Below are positions 23,551 to 32,838 of a stretch of DNA of 64,000 nucleotides, one piece after another (position 1 is the first letter of the stretch; the number at the start of each line of letters is the position of its first letter). The stretch is from CADEFX01 sp963840425 (GTDB lineage Bacteria; Pseudomonadota; Alphaproteobacteria; Rhizobiales; Hyphomicrobiaceae). The stretch lies in the NCBI GenBank assembly GCA_963840425.1, contig CAWIYZ010000023.1, forward strand, positions 62,001-126,000, given 5' to 3'. Both the position numbers and the translations under genes were made by a program. A model generated the notes under the pieces. The model was not told where the DNA came from and ran no database searches. It saw nothing but the letters and a program-made list of their open reading frames with translations.

Positions 23551-24360
23551 ATGCTCTCCCTCTCCGATAAGATCGAGCCCGACCTGCCATTCCTGCGCCG
23601 CTTTGCGCGCGCGCTCGCGGGCAGTCAGGAGCGTGGCGACGGCGTCGTAGCGCTGACCCTTGAAGCTCTCATCGCGAACCCCGACAACTTGCAGCACTCG
23701 GGCAATCTCCGCGCGTCCCTCTACCGCACCCTGCTTCGCCTGTGGAAGACCCACGAGAATGCCTCCGGGCCCGGCATCGCTGATCCCGCCGACCTGACGG
23801 CAGGCGCCGCCCACACTCTGGAAGCCGTCTCGCCGAGGCCCCGGCAGACCTTTCTGCTGACCTCCGTGGAGGGCTTCTCGCTGGAGGATGCGGCCTACAT
23901 CCTCGACACCGATCTGCCGGACATTTTGCGCCTGCTGGACGACGCGAGCCACCAGATCGCCGCACAGATCGCAACGGACGTTCTGATCATCGAGGACGAG
24001 CCGCTTGTCGCCATGGACCTGGAAAGCATCGTGACGAGCCTGGGGCACCGCGTCACCGGCATGGCACGCACGCATGCCGAAGCGGTCGCAGCCGTCGAGA
24101 AACACCGCCCGGGGCTGGTTCTGGCCGACATTCAGCTTGCCGACGGCAGCTCCGGCCTCCAGGCGGTGAATGAAATTCTGCAGTCGAAGGCGCTGCCCGT
24201 GATCTTCATCACGGCGTTTCCTGAGCGCCTGCTCACCGGCACGCGGCCCGAGCCCGTGTTCCTGATCACCAAGCCGTTCCGGGTCGATGCCGTGAAGGCG
24301 ATCCTCAGCCAGGTCCTGTTTTTCGGCTCGAGGTCAAAGACCGGCGCCGCGCGGGTCTAA
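23551..24360 (+). CDS. phyR: General stress response regulator PhyR
   Basis: A 269-residue two-domain protein. Residues about 1-135 are the degenerate sigma-like domain (LPFLRRFARALAGSQERGDG, LYRTLLRLWK, RQTFLLTSVEGFSLEDAAYI). Residues about 142-255 are a receiver with the acidic pair IIEDEP, phospho-acceptor Asp in LVLADIQLAD near 192, FITAFPERLLTG and the Lys in FLITKPF near 239. On phosphorylation the sigma-like domain binds NepR and frees EcfG. It is divergent from nepR-ecfG. No histidine kinase is adjacent, so the activating kinase is encoded elsewhere. Confidence 0.95.
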   Translation: MLSLSDKIEPDLPFLRRFARALAGSQERGDGVVALTLEALIANPDNLQHSGNLRASLYRTLLRLWKTHENASGPGIADPADLTAGAAHTLEAVSPRPRQTFLLTSVEGFSLEDAAYILDTDLPDILRLLDDASHQIAAQIATDVLIIEDEPLVAMDLESIVTSLGHRVTGMARTHAEAVAAVEKHRPGLVLADIQLADGSSGLQAVNEILQSKALPVIFITAFPERLLTGTRPEPVFLITKPFRVDAVKAILSQVLFFGSRSKTGAARV

Positions 24361-24369
24361 CACGCCAGA

Positions 24370-26382
24370 TCAAATGTCGAGGTCTGTCGCGAACGCGGCA
24401 CGCTCCTGGATGAAGCGGTAGCGCGCTTCCGGCTTCGAGCCCATCAGTGCGCTCACGGCATCCGACACGACCACCTTGTCTCCGTCGGCGATCTCGACGC
24501 GCAGCAGCGTGCGCTTGGCCGGGTCCATGGTCGTTTCCTTGAGTTGGGGCGCATTCATCTCGCCGAGCCCCTTGAAGCGCGACACTTCTACCTTGGCGTT
24601 GGCGGCGAACTCTCGCTTGAGCAGCTCGTCCTTGTGCCGGTCGTCGCGCGCATAGAATGATTTCGGACCATGCGTCAGCTTGTAGAGCGGCGGCACCGCC
24701 AGATAGAGATGGCCGTTGTCGATCAGCTCCGGCATCTCCTGGAAAAAGAACGTGATCAGCAGCGAGGCGATGTGGGCGCCGTCCACGTCGGCGTCCGTCA
24801 TGATGATGACGCGCTCGTAGCGCAGGTCCTCGTCGCGGTATTTCGTGCCGGTGCCGACCCCGAGCGCCTGGATCAGGTCCGACAGCAACTGATTCTGCGA
24901 TAGCTTCTGGGACGACGCATTGGCGACGTTCAGAATCTTGCCGCGCAGCGGCAGGATGGCCTGGCGCTCGCGATCGCGCGCCTGCTTGGCGGAACCGCCG
25001 GCGCTGTCGCCTTCGACGATGAAGATTTCGGTTCCGACATTCGAGCTGATCGAGCAGTCAGCGAGCTTGCCGGGTAGACGCAGCTTGCGAGTCGCGCTCT
25101 GGCGCCCGACCTCCTTCTCGCGCCTGCGCCGCAGCCGCTCCTCGGACTGGTCGACTGTCCAATCCAGGAGACGCGTCGCCTGCTGCGGCGAGTTGGCGAG
25201 CCAGTGGTCGAAGGCATCGCGCAGGGCGATCTCAACGATGCGCGTCGCCTCCTGGGTGGCGAGCCTGTCCTTGGTCTGGCCCTGGAACTCCGGCTCGCGG
25301 ATGAAAACGGACAGCATGGAGGCGGCCGTGCCCATCACGTCCTCGGAAGTGATCTGGACCGCACGCCGGTTGCCGGTGAGCTCGCCATAGGCCCGCAAGC
25401 CCTTGTAGAGCGCCTGACGCAGACCAGCTTCGTGCGTGCCTCCCTCCGGTGTCGGAATTGTATTGCAATAGGAATTGGAGAAACCGTCCTCATCCGATAC
25501 CCAGGCGATCGCCCACTCGACCGAGCCGTGTCCGCCCGGCTTCTCGAGACGTCCGGCGAACACGTCCTTGGTCACCAGCGTCTGCCCCTCGATGGTGGAC
25601 AGCAGATACTCCTTCAGGCCTCCCGGAAAATGGAATACCGCCTCGGCCGGTGTCTCGTCCTTGATGAGGGAAGGATCGCACCACCAGCGGATCTCGACGC
25701 CGCCGAACAAATAGGCCTTGGAGCGCGCCATCTTGAGAAGCAGGGCGGGCCTGAAGGCTGCGCCCTTGCCGAAGATCTTCTCATCCGGTCGGAAGCGCAC
25801 CTTGGTGCCGCGCCGGTTCATGACGGAACCGAGCTTCTGCAGCTTGCTGTCCGGCGCGCCGCGCGAGAACAGCATGCGGTAGAGCTGCTGGCCGCGTGCG
25901 ACCTCGACCTCCAGCGTCTCCGATAGCGCATTGACCACCGACACGCCGACTCCGTGCAGTCCGCCGCTGGTGTTGTAGGCCTTGCCGTCGAACTTTCCGC
26001 CCGAGTGCAGCATGGTCATGATCACTTCGAGGGCGGACTTCGTCTTGAACTTGGGATGCGGATCGATGGGAATGCCGCGCCCGTTGTCAGTCACGGAGAG
26101 GAATCCGTCCGCCTCCAGCCGCACCTCGATCCATGACGCATGCCCAGCCACGGCCTCGTCCATGGAGTTGTCGATCACCTCGGCGAAGAGATGATGCATG
26201 GCCTTCTCGTCGGTGCCGCCGATGTACATGCCGGGCCTGCGGCGTACGGGCTCGAGGCCTTCCAGCACTTCGATGTCGGCGGCCGTGTAATTGTCGGCGG
26301 CGTCGGCCGATCGGCGGCCACGGAGGGGCTTCTCGTTCAATTCGGCCTCGAGCTTGGCGAACAGGTCGCGTGAGGATGCCAT
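24370..26382 (-). CDS. parE: DNA topoisomerase IV subunit B
   Basis: A 670-residue type IIA topoisomerase ATPase subunit. GHKL marks: VIDNSMDEAVAG, VTDNGRGIPID and NTSGGLHGVGVSVVNAL. The Toprim domain has IVEGDSAGGSAKQARDRERQ near 455, then ILPLRGKILNV and MTDADVDGAHI near 529. The C-terminus carries RFKGLGEMNAPQLKETTMDP. With ParC it decatenates daughter chromosomes. The length and the lack of a GyrB-type insert favour ParE over GyrB. It is convergent with phyR, 9 bases apart. Confidence 0.95.
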   Translation of the reverse strand: MASSRDLFAKLEAELNEKPLRGRRSADAADNYTAADIEVLEGLEPVRRRPGMYIGGTDEKAMHHLFAEVIDNSMDEAVAGHASWIEVRLEADGFLSVTDNGRGIPIDPHPKFKTKSALEVIMTMLHSGGKFDGKAYNTSGGLHGVGVSVVNALSETLEVEVARGQQLYRMLFSRGAPDSKLQKLGSVMNRRGTKVRFRPDEKIFGKGAAFRPALLLKMARSKAYLFGGVEIRWWCDPSLIKDETPAEAVFHFPGGLKEYLLSTIEGQTLVTKDVFAGRLEKPGGHGSVEWAIAWVSDEDGFSNSYCNTIPTPEGGTHEAGLRQALYKGLRAYGELTGNRRAVQITSEDVMGTAASMLSVFIREPEFQGQTKDRLATQEATRIVEIALRDAFDHWLANSPQQATRLLDWTVDQSEERLRRRREKEVGRQSATRKLRLPGKLADCSISSNVGTEIFIVEGDSAGGSAKQARDRERQAILPLRGKILNVANASSQKLSQNQLLSDLIQALGVGTGTKYRDEDLRYERVIIMTDADVDGAHIASLLITFFFQEMPELIDNGHLYLAVPPLYKLTHGPKSFYARDDRHKDELLKREFAANAKVEVSRFKGLGEMNAPQLKETTMDPAKRTLLRVEIADGDKVVVSDAVSALMGSKPEARYRFIQERAAFATDLDI

Positions 26383-26487
26383 CGTAATCCGACTGCCCTC
26401 TCAAGAGGTTAGCTGGATGCACCGACGCGGAACACGCTTACCTGAGCAGGCCGAATCCCGGCCCGAGCAGGGGCTGCACCAAGTCGC

Positions 26488-26859
26488 ATGAGCAGGCTCG
26501 GTTTGCAAGTCGCACCGGTGGCCGCGGACGGCGACTTCGTGACAGTGTTGGAGACGCGCCACGTCGGGCGCATGCAGGAAGAAGAGGCACTTGTGTCCAA
26601 ACGCATCGACAAGAGTTGGGTCGTCGTCGACAGCATCGAGAATTTCGAGCGCGACCGCTGCGTCGATATCTTCAGGCGGCCTGACGGCAGCTACGGCTTC
26701 GAGGAATTTCGCCGCGACCCGGAGGATGCCGGCACATGGACCCCGGTCGGCTACTACTCATATGCCAGCCATGCTTCGCAGGATGACTCATTGCACAGTG
26801 CATTAGGCTCGGTCGCCTGGCTCCGCGACGCGCTCGGCAACCATGCTCCCACAAGATGA
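26488..26859 (+). CDS. Conserved hypothetical protein
   Basis: A 123-residue soluble protein, divergent from parE and convergent with panC. The sequence includes KRIDKSWVVVDSIENFERDR and DIFRRPDGSYGFEEFRRDPE, a two-half beta-rich pattern that looks like a small conserved domain of Rhizobiales hypothetical proteins; the half GYYSYASHASQDDSLHSALG ends it. No catalytic residues or membrane parts are clear. Start at ATG 26488 has no obvious ribosome site and could instead be internal. Confidence 0.65.
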   Translation: MSRLGLQVAPVAADGDFVTVLETRHVGRMQEEEALVSKRIDKSWVVVDSIENFERDRCVDIFRRPDGSYGFEEFRRDPEDAGTWTPVGYYSYASHASQDDSLHSALGSVAWLRDALGNHAPTR

Positions 26860-26865
26860 GCTGCC

Positions 26866-27717
26866 CTACGCCGCAGGCACGGCAACATTGTCGATCAGCC
26901 GCGTCTTGCCGAGCCAGGCCGCCGCCAGCACGCGCTTGGGGCGACTCGCACCCGCCTCGACGGGCTTGAGCGTCTCCGCATCGCGCACCTCGAGATAATC
27001 CACCTTGAAACCTGCCGCGCCCAGCGCCTGCTTCCCGTCCACGATGGCCGCTGCTTCCTTGTCTTCTGCCGCAGCCTTGGCAACGCTCACGATGACGCGG
27101 TGAATGGTCGGTGCGGCCGCACGGTCCTCGGCGCTGAGATACCGATTACGGCTCGACATGGCGAGACCGTCCGATTCGCGCACGGTCGCAGCGGCGACAA
27201 TCTCCAGCGGCAGATTGAGATCGCTCACCATCTGTCGCACGACGCGGAGCTGCTGGTAATCCTTCTCGCCGAACACGGCAATGTCGGGCGCGACTTGCGT
27301 GAACAGTTTGCAGCACACGGTTGCCACGCCGCCGAAGAAACCCTGCCGAAAGTCGCTTTCAAGTCCCTCCGCTGCACCAGCCGGCACGATGCGCGTGGCG
27401 AATCCTTCCGGATACATCACATCCTTGTCCGGCGCCCACACCAGGTCGCAGCCGACCAGCCCCAGCTTCCCGAGATCGCCGGCCTCGTCGCGCGGATAGC
27501 GGTCAAAATCCTCGTGCGGCGCGAACTGCGTTGGATTGACGAAGATGGAAACGACGCAGCGCTTGGCGCGCCGGTGCGAGAGCCTGACGAGCTGCATATG
27601 GCCCTCGTGCAGCGCGCCCATGGTCGGGATCAGGCCCACGCTCTCGCCGGCCGCACGCCATGAAGCCACTCGGTGCTTGAGGTCTTGGAGGGTGCGAACG
27701 GTCTCGACTGTAGTCAT
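26866..27717 (-). CDS. panC: Pantothenate synthetase
   Basis: A 283-residue enzyme that condenses pantoate and beta-alanine with ATP to make pantothenate, the coenzyme A precursor. The HIGH-like motif is GLIPTMGALHEGHMQLVRLS, the FVNPTQFAPHEDFDRYPR stretch binds pantoate, VFGEKDYQQL and RESDGLAMSSRNRYL are the ATP loop. Start at ATG 27717; a longer open frame runs upstream under putA but lacks homology. No panB is adjacent. It is divergent from putA with 123 bases between the starts. Confidence 0.95.
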   Translation of the reverse strand: MTTVETVRTLQDLKHRVASWRAAGESVGLIPTMGALHEGHMQLVRLSHRRAKRCVVSIFVNPTQFAPHEDFDRYPRDEAGDLGKLGLVGCDLVWAPDKDVMYPEGFATRIVPAGAAEGLESDFRQGFFGGVATVCCKLFTQVAPDIAVFGEKDYQQLRVVRQMVSDLNLPLEIVAAATVRESDGLAMSSRNRYLSAEDRAAAPTIHRVIVSVAKAAAEDKEAAAIVDGKQALGAAGFKVDYLEVRDAETLKPVEAGASRPKRVLAAAWLGKTRLIDNVAVPAA

Positions 27718-27840
27718 CTGTTGCGGCCCTTTGGTCCAGGCAAATCCGAGGATGGACCCGCCGCAGACTCTGTAGTGTCTGCTACTATGCCTCAAGGCAC
27801 TCCGAGTTCGTACGTCTCGGCGTGCGCGCCGGAGACGGAC

Positions 27841-30800
27841 ATGGCCCAAACCAGCCAGCCACGCAACCCTCGTCACGCGCCCGAGCCCATCGCGGCGGCT
27901 CTGCCGCTCAGGGACGAGTTGGCACCCTACCACCTGATGGACGAAGTCCGCCTCGTTGGCGCCTTGGTCGAGCGCGCCGTCTACACGGCCGACGAGCGCC
28001 GCCGCATAACCGAAACCGCCCGCCGCCTTGTCCATGCAGTACGGGCCGGCAAGGGCCGATACGGCGGCATCGACGCCTTCCTGCACGAGTACGGCCTCAC
28101 GTCCGAGGAAGGCGTGATCCTGATGTGTCTGGCCGAGGCCCTGCTCCGCATCCCCGATGCAGATACGGCGGACGCCCTCATTGCCGAGAAAATTGGCGGC
28201 GGACAGTGGGCCAAGCACCTCGGCCATTCCGACAGCGTGTTCGTCAATGCCTCCACCTGGGGATTGATGCTGACCGGCCGCATCGTCCGGCTCGGGGATG
28301 CCAAGGGCTCTAACCTTGCGAGCGTCGTGAAGCGCCTTGTTGCGCGCTCCGGCGAGCCGGTTATCCGGCAAGCGCTGCGCCAGGCCATGCGCATCATGGG
28401 CGATCAGTTCGTGCTCGGCCGCACCATCGAGGAAGCCATTGAGCGCGCCGCCCCGCTCGAGAAACGCGGGTATCGCTTCTCCTACGACATGCTCGGCGAG
28501 GCAGCCGAGACGCACGATGATGCCGACCGCTATTTCGGCAGATACGTGGCGGCCATGGAAGCGGTGGGCGCGGTCGCCGGTCCGATGCCGTCCCAGCATG
28601 GCGATGCCCTGATGCGGCGACCCGGCATCTCGGTGAAGCTCTCCGCCATTCACCCGCGTTTCGAGCCCAGCAAGGAGGAACGCCTCTCGCAGGAGCTTGC
28701 GCCCCGTCTCCTCGATCTCGCCCGCCGCGCGCGCGCGGCGGGCCTCACGCTGACCGTCGATGCGGAGGAGCAGGATCGGCTGGACCTGACGCTTGCCCTC
28801 TTCGGGCAGGTCTTTCTCGATCCGGCGCTGAATGGCTGGGCGGGTCTCGGGCTGGCAGTGCAGGCCTACGGCAAGCGCGCGATTCCCACGCTGCGCTGGC
28901 TGAAGCGGCTCTCCGATCAGGGGCGCAAGCGCATCCCCGTCCGTCTCGTCAAAGGCGCTTACTGGGATAGCGAGGTCAAATGGGCGCAGGAACGCGGCCT
29001 CGCCGACTATCCGGTCTTCACGCGCAAATTGCACACGGACGTTGCCTACCTTGCAGCGCTACGCTTCCTGCTGTCGGAGCCGCATGCGTTCTTTCCGCAG
29101 CTCGCCACCCACAACGCCCACACCGTTGCCTCGGCTCATATCGCCGCCGGTAATGCGGCCTTCGAGTTCCAGCGGCTGCACGGCATGGGCGAAGCCCTCT
29201 ATGAGGCGATGAGCGAGGAGGAAGGGCTCGGCCGGTCGTGCCGCATCTATGCCCCGGTGGGCGGACACGAGGACCTGCTTGCCTACCTGGTACGCCGGCT
29301 GCTCGAGAACGGTGCCAACACCTCTTTCGTCAACCGCATGGCCGACGAGGAAGCCCCGGTTGCCGACATCGTGCGTGATCCGGTCGAGACGGCCGAGCGT
29401 GAGTGGCAGGCCGGGCGGACGGCAGCCACGTTGCACCTGCTGCGACCGCCGGACCTATACGGCCCCGGCCGCCGCAATAGCCTCGGCCTGGCGTTGAGCG
29501 AACCGCATGTGCGCACGCCCTTGCTGGCAGACATTGCCAAAGAGCTGGCGCCATCCTTCGCCGTTGGCCCAATCGTCGGCGGGCGCGCCCTGACCGGCGG
29601 GGACACCGCGCGCCTGATCTTGTGTCCGCACGACCGTCGCGAGCGCATCGGCACGGTGCGCGACGCGACGCCGGAGCTGGTGGAAGGCGCGATAAAAGCC
29701 GCGACCGCCGCTGCACACAGCTGGGATCGCTTCGGCGGACCGGCGCGTGCCGTCATCCTCGAGAAGGCCGCGGACCTGATGGAGCGCAGCCGCACCAAAC
29801 TCATGGCTGTGATGGTGCGCGAAGCCGGCAAGACCCTAGAAAATGCTCAGGGCGACGTGCGCGAGGCCGTCGACTTTCTGCGCTACTATGCTGGCGAAGC
29901 GCGACGGCTGTTCTCAGGCCCCGTGACGCTGCCGGGGCCAACCGGCGAGCGCAATACACTGGAGCTGCGCGGACGAGGACCATTCGCGTGCATCAGCCCA
30001 TGGAATTTCCCGCTGGCGATCTTCACCGGGCAAGTGGCCGGTGCACTGGCAGCCGGCAACACGGTTCTGGCCAAGCCTGCCGAGCAAACTCCGGTAACGG
30101 CTTTTCTCGCCGTTGAGATCCTGCACGCCGCAGGTGTCCCGCCCGATGCACTGCACCTACTGACCGGCGACGGCAAAATCGGAGCGGCGCTGACCCGTGA
30201 TCGCCGCGTGCGTGGCGTCGCCTTCACCGGCTCCAACGAGACCGGCTGGGCGATCCAGAAAGCGCTGGCGGAGCGCCGCGGCGAGGTCGTGCCGTTCATT
30301 GCCGAGACCGGCGGCATTAACGTCATGGTCGCGGATTCGAGCGCGCTTCCGGAGCAGGTCGTGCGCGATGCGGTGCGCTCGGCGTTCGACTCCGCCGGCC
30401 AACGCTGCTCGGCGGCGCGCGTCCTTTTCATACAGGAGGACATCGCCCCACGCATGATCGAGATGCTGACTGGCGCCATCGCCGCGCTCGATGTCGGCGA
30501 CCCGCTCGACTATGCGACGGACGTGGGCCCCGTGATCGACCAGGACGCGCAGGATGCCCTGGAGGCACACAAGCTGCGCATGCAGCGCCAAGCCCAACAG
30601 CTCGTCGACGTACGCCTGCCTGATGAGTGCCGGGTCGGCACCTACGTGACACCGGCGGCTTACGAGATCGCCTCGCTGGGCGTCCTGGAGCGGGAGGTGT
30701 TCGGCCCGATTCTGCATGTGGTGCGCTTCTCGCGCGGACATCTCGGCAAGGTAATCGAAGCTGTCAACGCTACGGGCTATGGCCTGACGCTGGGGTTGCA

Positions 30801-31053
30801 CAGCCGCATCAGCGCCGTGGCCGATTTCGTAGCCGAGCACGCCCGCGTCGGTAACCTCTATGTCAATCGCAACCAGATCGGCGCCGTGGTCGGCGTCCAG
30901 CCGTTCGGCGGCGAGGGGCTGTCGGGGTCGGGCCCCAAGGCCGGCGGACCTCACTACCTGGCGCGGTTCGCAACCGAGCGCGTGCGCTCGACCGACATCA
31001 CCGCCACGGGTGGCAACGTACAGCTTCTCGGCCTCCAGCCGGTCGACGAGTGA
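27841..31053 (+). CDS. putA: Bifunctional proline dehydrogenase/delta-1-pyrroline-5-carboxylate dehydrogenase
   Basis: A 1070-residue enzyme oxidising proline to glutamate. Residues about 1-500 are proline dehydrogenase (PGISVKLSAIHPRFEPSKEE, RLVKGAYWDSEVKWAQERG near 367, FAD barrel), and about 540-1060 the aldehyde dehydrogenase domain (ACISPWNFPLAIFTGQVAGA, VAFTGSNETG, catalytic Cys in DSAGQRCSAARV near 856, QPFGGEGLSGSG). It lacks the N-terminal ribbon-helix-helix repressor domain and long C-terminal extension, so it is the short type. ATG at 27841 has GGAGA 5 bases upstream. Confidence 0.95.
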   Translation: MAQTSQPRNPRHAPEPIAAALPLRDELAPYHLMDEVRLVGALVERAVYTADERRRITETARRLVHAVRAGKGRYGGIDAFLHEYGLTSEEGVILMCLAEALLRIPDADTADALIAEKIGGGQWAKHLGHSDSVFVNASTWGLMLTGRIVRLGDAKGSNLASVVKRLVARSGEPVIRQALRQAMRIMGDQFVLGRTIEEAIERAAPLEKRGYRFSYDMLGEAAETHDDADRYFGRYVAAMEAVGAVAGPMPSQHGDALMRRPGISVKLSAIHPRFEPSKEERLSQELAPRLLDLARRARAAGLTLTVDAEEQDRLDLTLALFGQVFLDPALNGWAGLGLAVQAYGKRAIPTLRWLKRLSDQGRKRIPVRLVKGAYWDSEVKWAQERGLADYPVFTRKLHTDVAYLAALRFLLSEPHAFFPQLATHNAHTVASAHIAAGNAAFEFQRLHGMGEALYEAMSEEEGLGRSCRIYAPVGGHEDLLAYLVRRLLENGANTSFVNRMADEEAPVADIVRDPVETAEREWQAGRTAATLHLLRPPDLYGPGRRNSLGLALSEPHVRTPLLADIAKELAPSFAVGPIVGGRALTGGDTARLILCPHDRRERIGTVRDATPELVEGAIKAATAAAHSWDRFGGPARAVILEKAADLMERSRTKLMAVMVREAGKTLENAQGDVREAVDFLRYYAGEARRLFSGPVTLPGPTGERNTLELRGRGPFACISPWNFPLAIFTGQVAGALAAGNTVLAKPAEQTPVTAFLAVEILHAAGVPPDALHLLTGDGKIGAALTRDRRVRGVAFTGSNETGWAIQKALAERRGEVVPFIAETGGINVMVADSSALPEQVVRDAVRSAFDSAGQRCSAARVLFIQEDIAPRMIEMLTGAIAALDVGDPLDYATDVGPVIDQDAQDALEAHKLRMQRQAQQLVDVRLPDECRVGTYVTPAAYEIASLGVLEREVFGPILHVVRFSRGHLGKVIEAVNATGYGLTLGLHSRISAVADFVAEHARVGNLYVNRNQIGAVVGVQPFGGEGLSGSGPKAGGPHYLARFATERVRSTDITATGGNVQLLGLQPVDE

Positions 31054-31112
31054 TTGCCGTAGAATTACTGTCGACCCATCTTTACCGTCGGGGGCCCAAC
31101 GCGGAGCGGGCC

Positions 31113-31901
31113 ATGAGCAAGGACAAGAAGCAGGCCGAAAACGAGATCAAGCCGGCCAGCTCTGGCGAGCCCCATCCGGTTGCGCCACGAGAGCCCGGGA
31201 AAACTCCCGCGGCACGGGCATCCTCCTCCGGAGAGGTCGCCGACTTTCTGCTGCGCGTGAAGACGCTGGCGCCGCAAGCGGCGGCCGGCCGTGGCCGGCT
31301 GATCTTCGCCATGGACGCGACCATGAGCCGTCAGCCGACCTGGGACATGGCGCTGGCTTTGCAAGCCGACATGTTCCACGCGGTCAAGGAGATTGGCGGC
31401 CTCGATGTGCAGCTCGTCTACTTCCGCGGCACCGGCGAATGCAGGGCCTCCAAATGGGTCGGCAACCCCGACGCGCTCGCCAGTCTCATGACCACGGTGG
31501 AATGTCACGGCGGCTATACCCAGATCCGCAAGGTGCTCTCGCACGCGCGCCTTGAGGCGGAGAAGAAGAAGGTCAACGCGCTGGTCTACGTCGGCGATTG
31601 CATGGAGGAGGACGCGGATGATCTGTGCGGCCGCGCCGGCGAGCTGGCCCTGCATGGCGTTCCCATGTTCTTGTTCCAGGAGGGCCACGATGCGCGCGCA
31701 GAACGCACTTTTCGCGAGATTGCGCGCCTGACGAAGGGAGCATGGTGCAGGTTCGACCAAGGCTCGGCCGAGCAATTGCGCGACCTGCTGGCAGCCGTGG
31801 CCGTATATGCCGCCGGAGGACAGCGGGCTCTCGAGCAGCTGCAGCACCGCGGCGGCGAGCGCGGCGCACGGCGTCTGCTCACCGAGATGAAACGGACCTA
31901 G
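31113..31901 (+). CDS. VWA-domain protein paired with a DnaJ membrane protein
   Basis: A 262-residue cytoplasmic protein; ATG at 31113 with GGAG 6 bases upstream. After a charged, disordered N-terminus (1-50), a von Willebrand A-like domain begins with GRLIFAMDATMSRQPTWDMA, holding a MIDAS-like D-x-T-x-S. Later motifs are YFRGTGECRASKWV and NALVYVGDCMEEDADDLCGR. Function is unknown. Its TAG stop (31899-31901) is the CTAG end of repeat E4. The next gene, 166 bases on, encodes a membrane DnaJ protein, and they may work together. Confidence 0.8.
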   Translation: MSKDKKQAENEIKPASSGEPHPVAPREPGKTPAARASSSGEVADFLLRVKTLAPQAAAGRGRLIFAMDATMSRQPTWDMALALQADMFHAVKEIGGLDVQLVYFRGTGECRASKWVGNPDALASLMTTVECHGGYTQIRKVLSHARLEAEKKKVNALVYVGDCMEEDADDLCGRAGELALHGVPMFLFQEGHDARAERTFREIARLTKGAWCRFDQGSAEQLRDLLAAVAVYAAGGQRALEQLQHRGGERGARRLLTEMKRT

Positions 31902-32060
31902 TGTGATGATCGAGAATCCGCCAGTGTTCGCGGCATGTTTCCGAGCAAATTTCGCGACCTGAACCACACTAGGATCATCTCTTGCTAGTGTCCTGTCGAT
32001 CGCGAAGTTCGTTCAACGCTCGCCACAGAATCCGACGAGCTTCGCGGTCGGGACGCTAAG
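31898..32060 (-). repeat. Full two-module CTAG repeat, inverted (copy E4)
   Basis: Module B comes first (31898-31972), then a linker, then module A (31985-32060), so the element is reversed relative to E2 and E3. The CTGAAC-type arm with the extra 3 bases again faces module A. The end arm of module A is degenerate (GGTCGGGACGCTAAG). Left end supplies the stop codon of the VWA gene; right end is 7 bases before the DnaJ start. Confidence 0.88.
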
Positions 32061-32067
32061 GCCGTTC

Positions 32068-32775
32068 ATGCAATACTTCCTTCTCGGACTGGCAGCCCTC
32101 GCTTTCGCGCTCGTCATCGCGCAGGCTTTCGTCAAGGCCAACCCGGCAACGCTGGCGCAGCGGCTGCGCTCCGTCGCCGGCGTCGCGGCGCTGGCGGCCG
32201 CCGGCATCGCCCTGGTGCGAGGGGCTGCGGCCTATGCCTTTCCCCTCGCGATTTTGGGAAGCTGGCTGCTCTGGGGCCAGGGCGCTGCGCCTTGGACATG
32301 GCCCGGCAAGGGTAGCCGTGCCGGCGGGCAAACCTCGCGCGTGACCACTGATCACCTGGAGATGGAGCTCGATCACGACAGCGGCGCCATGCATGGCCGT
32401 ATCCTGAAGGGCTTCTTCGCCGGGCGTGAGCTCGAGGACTTGAAGCCCGTCGAGCTCGCGCATCTCTGGCAGGATTGCCGTTTCAACGACCCGCAATCGG
32501 CGCAGCTCGTGGAGGCTTATCTCGACCGCATCCATCCGTCCTGGCGCGATGATCTGGCGCGCGGCGAGGCAGAGCAGTCGCAAGGACCGGACGGCAAGAT
32601 GACGCCCGAGCAAGCGCTCGAAATCCTCGGTCTCACGGCTGGCGCCAGCGAAGAGGACATACGCCGCGCGCATCGCGAGCTGATGCTCAAGCTGCACCCG
32701 GACCGCGGTGGCTCCACCTATCTCGCCGCCAAAATCAACGAGGCCAAGGACGTGCTGCTCGACAGAGACGCGTGA
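32068..32775 (+). CDS. Membrane-anchored DnaJ-domain protein (Pam18/Tim14-like)
   Basis: A 235-residue protein with an N-terminal membrane helix (YFLLGLAALAFALVIAQAF) and a second hydrophobic stretch near residues 45-70, a middle region, and a C-terminal J domain: TPEQALEILGLTAGASEEDI, RRAHRELMLKLHPDRGGSTY with the HPD motif. The order of membrane helix then C-terminal J domain with HPDRGGS is that of Pam18/Tim14, the mitochondrial import-motor co-chaperone. It should stimulate DnaK at the inner membrane. ATG at 32068 sits 7 bases past repeat E4, leaving little leader. Confidence 0.85.
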   Translation: MQYFLLGLAALAFALVIAQAFVKANPATLAQRLRSVAGVAALAAAGIALVRGAAAYAFPLAILGSWLLWGQGAAPWTWPGKGSRAGGQTSRVTTDHLEMELDHDSGAMHGRILKGFFAGRELEDLKPVELAHLWQDCRFNDPQSAQLVEAYLDRIHPSWRDDLARGEAEQSQGPDGKMTPEQALEILGLTAGASEEDIRRAHRELMLKLHPDRGGSTYLAAKINEAKDVLLDRDA

Positions 32776-32838
32776 GCGCAATTTGCAACGCAAAGCTATT
32801 CCGATCGAACGAATAAGACTGGGGAAACGGAGGGAAAC

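Noticed and set aside
26866..29034. Possible 722-codon reading of panC extended upstream
   Set aside because: The first 439 residues lie opposite putA and have no PanC similarity; the family start MTTVETVRTLQDL is at 27717.
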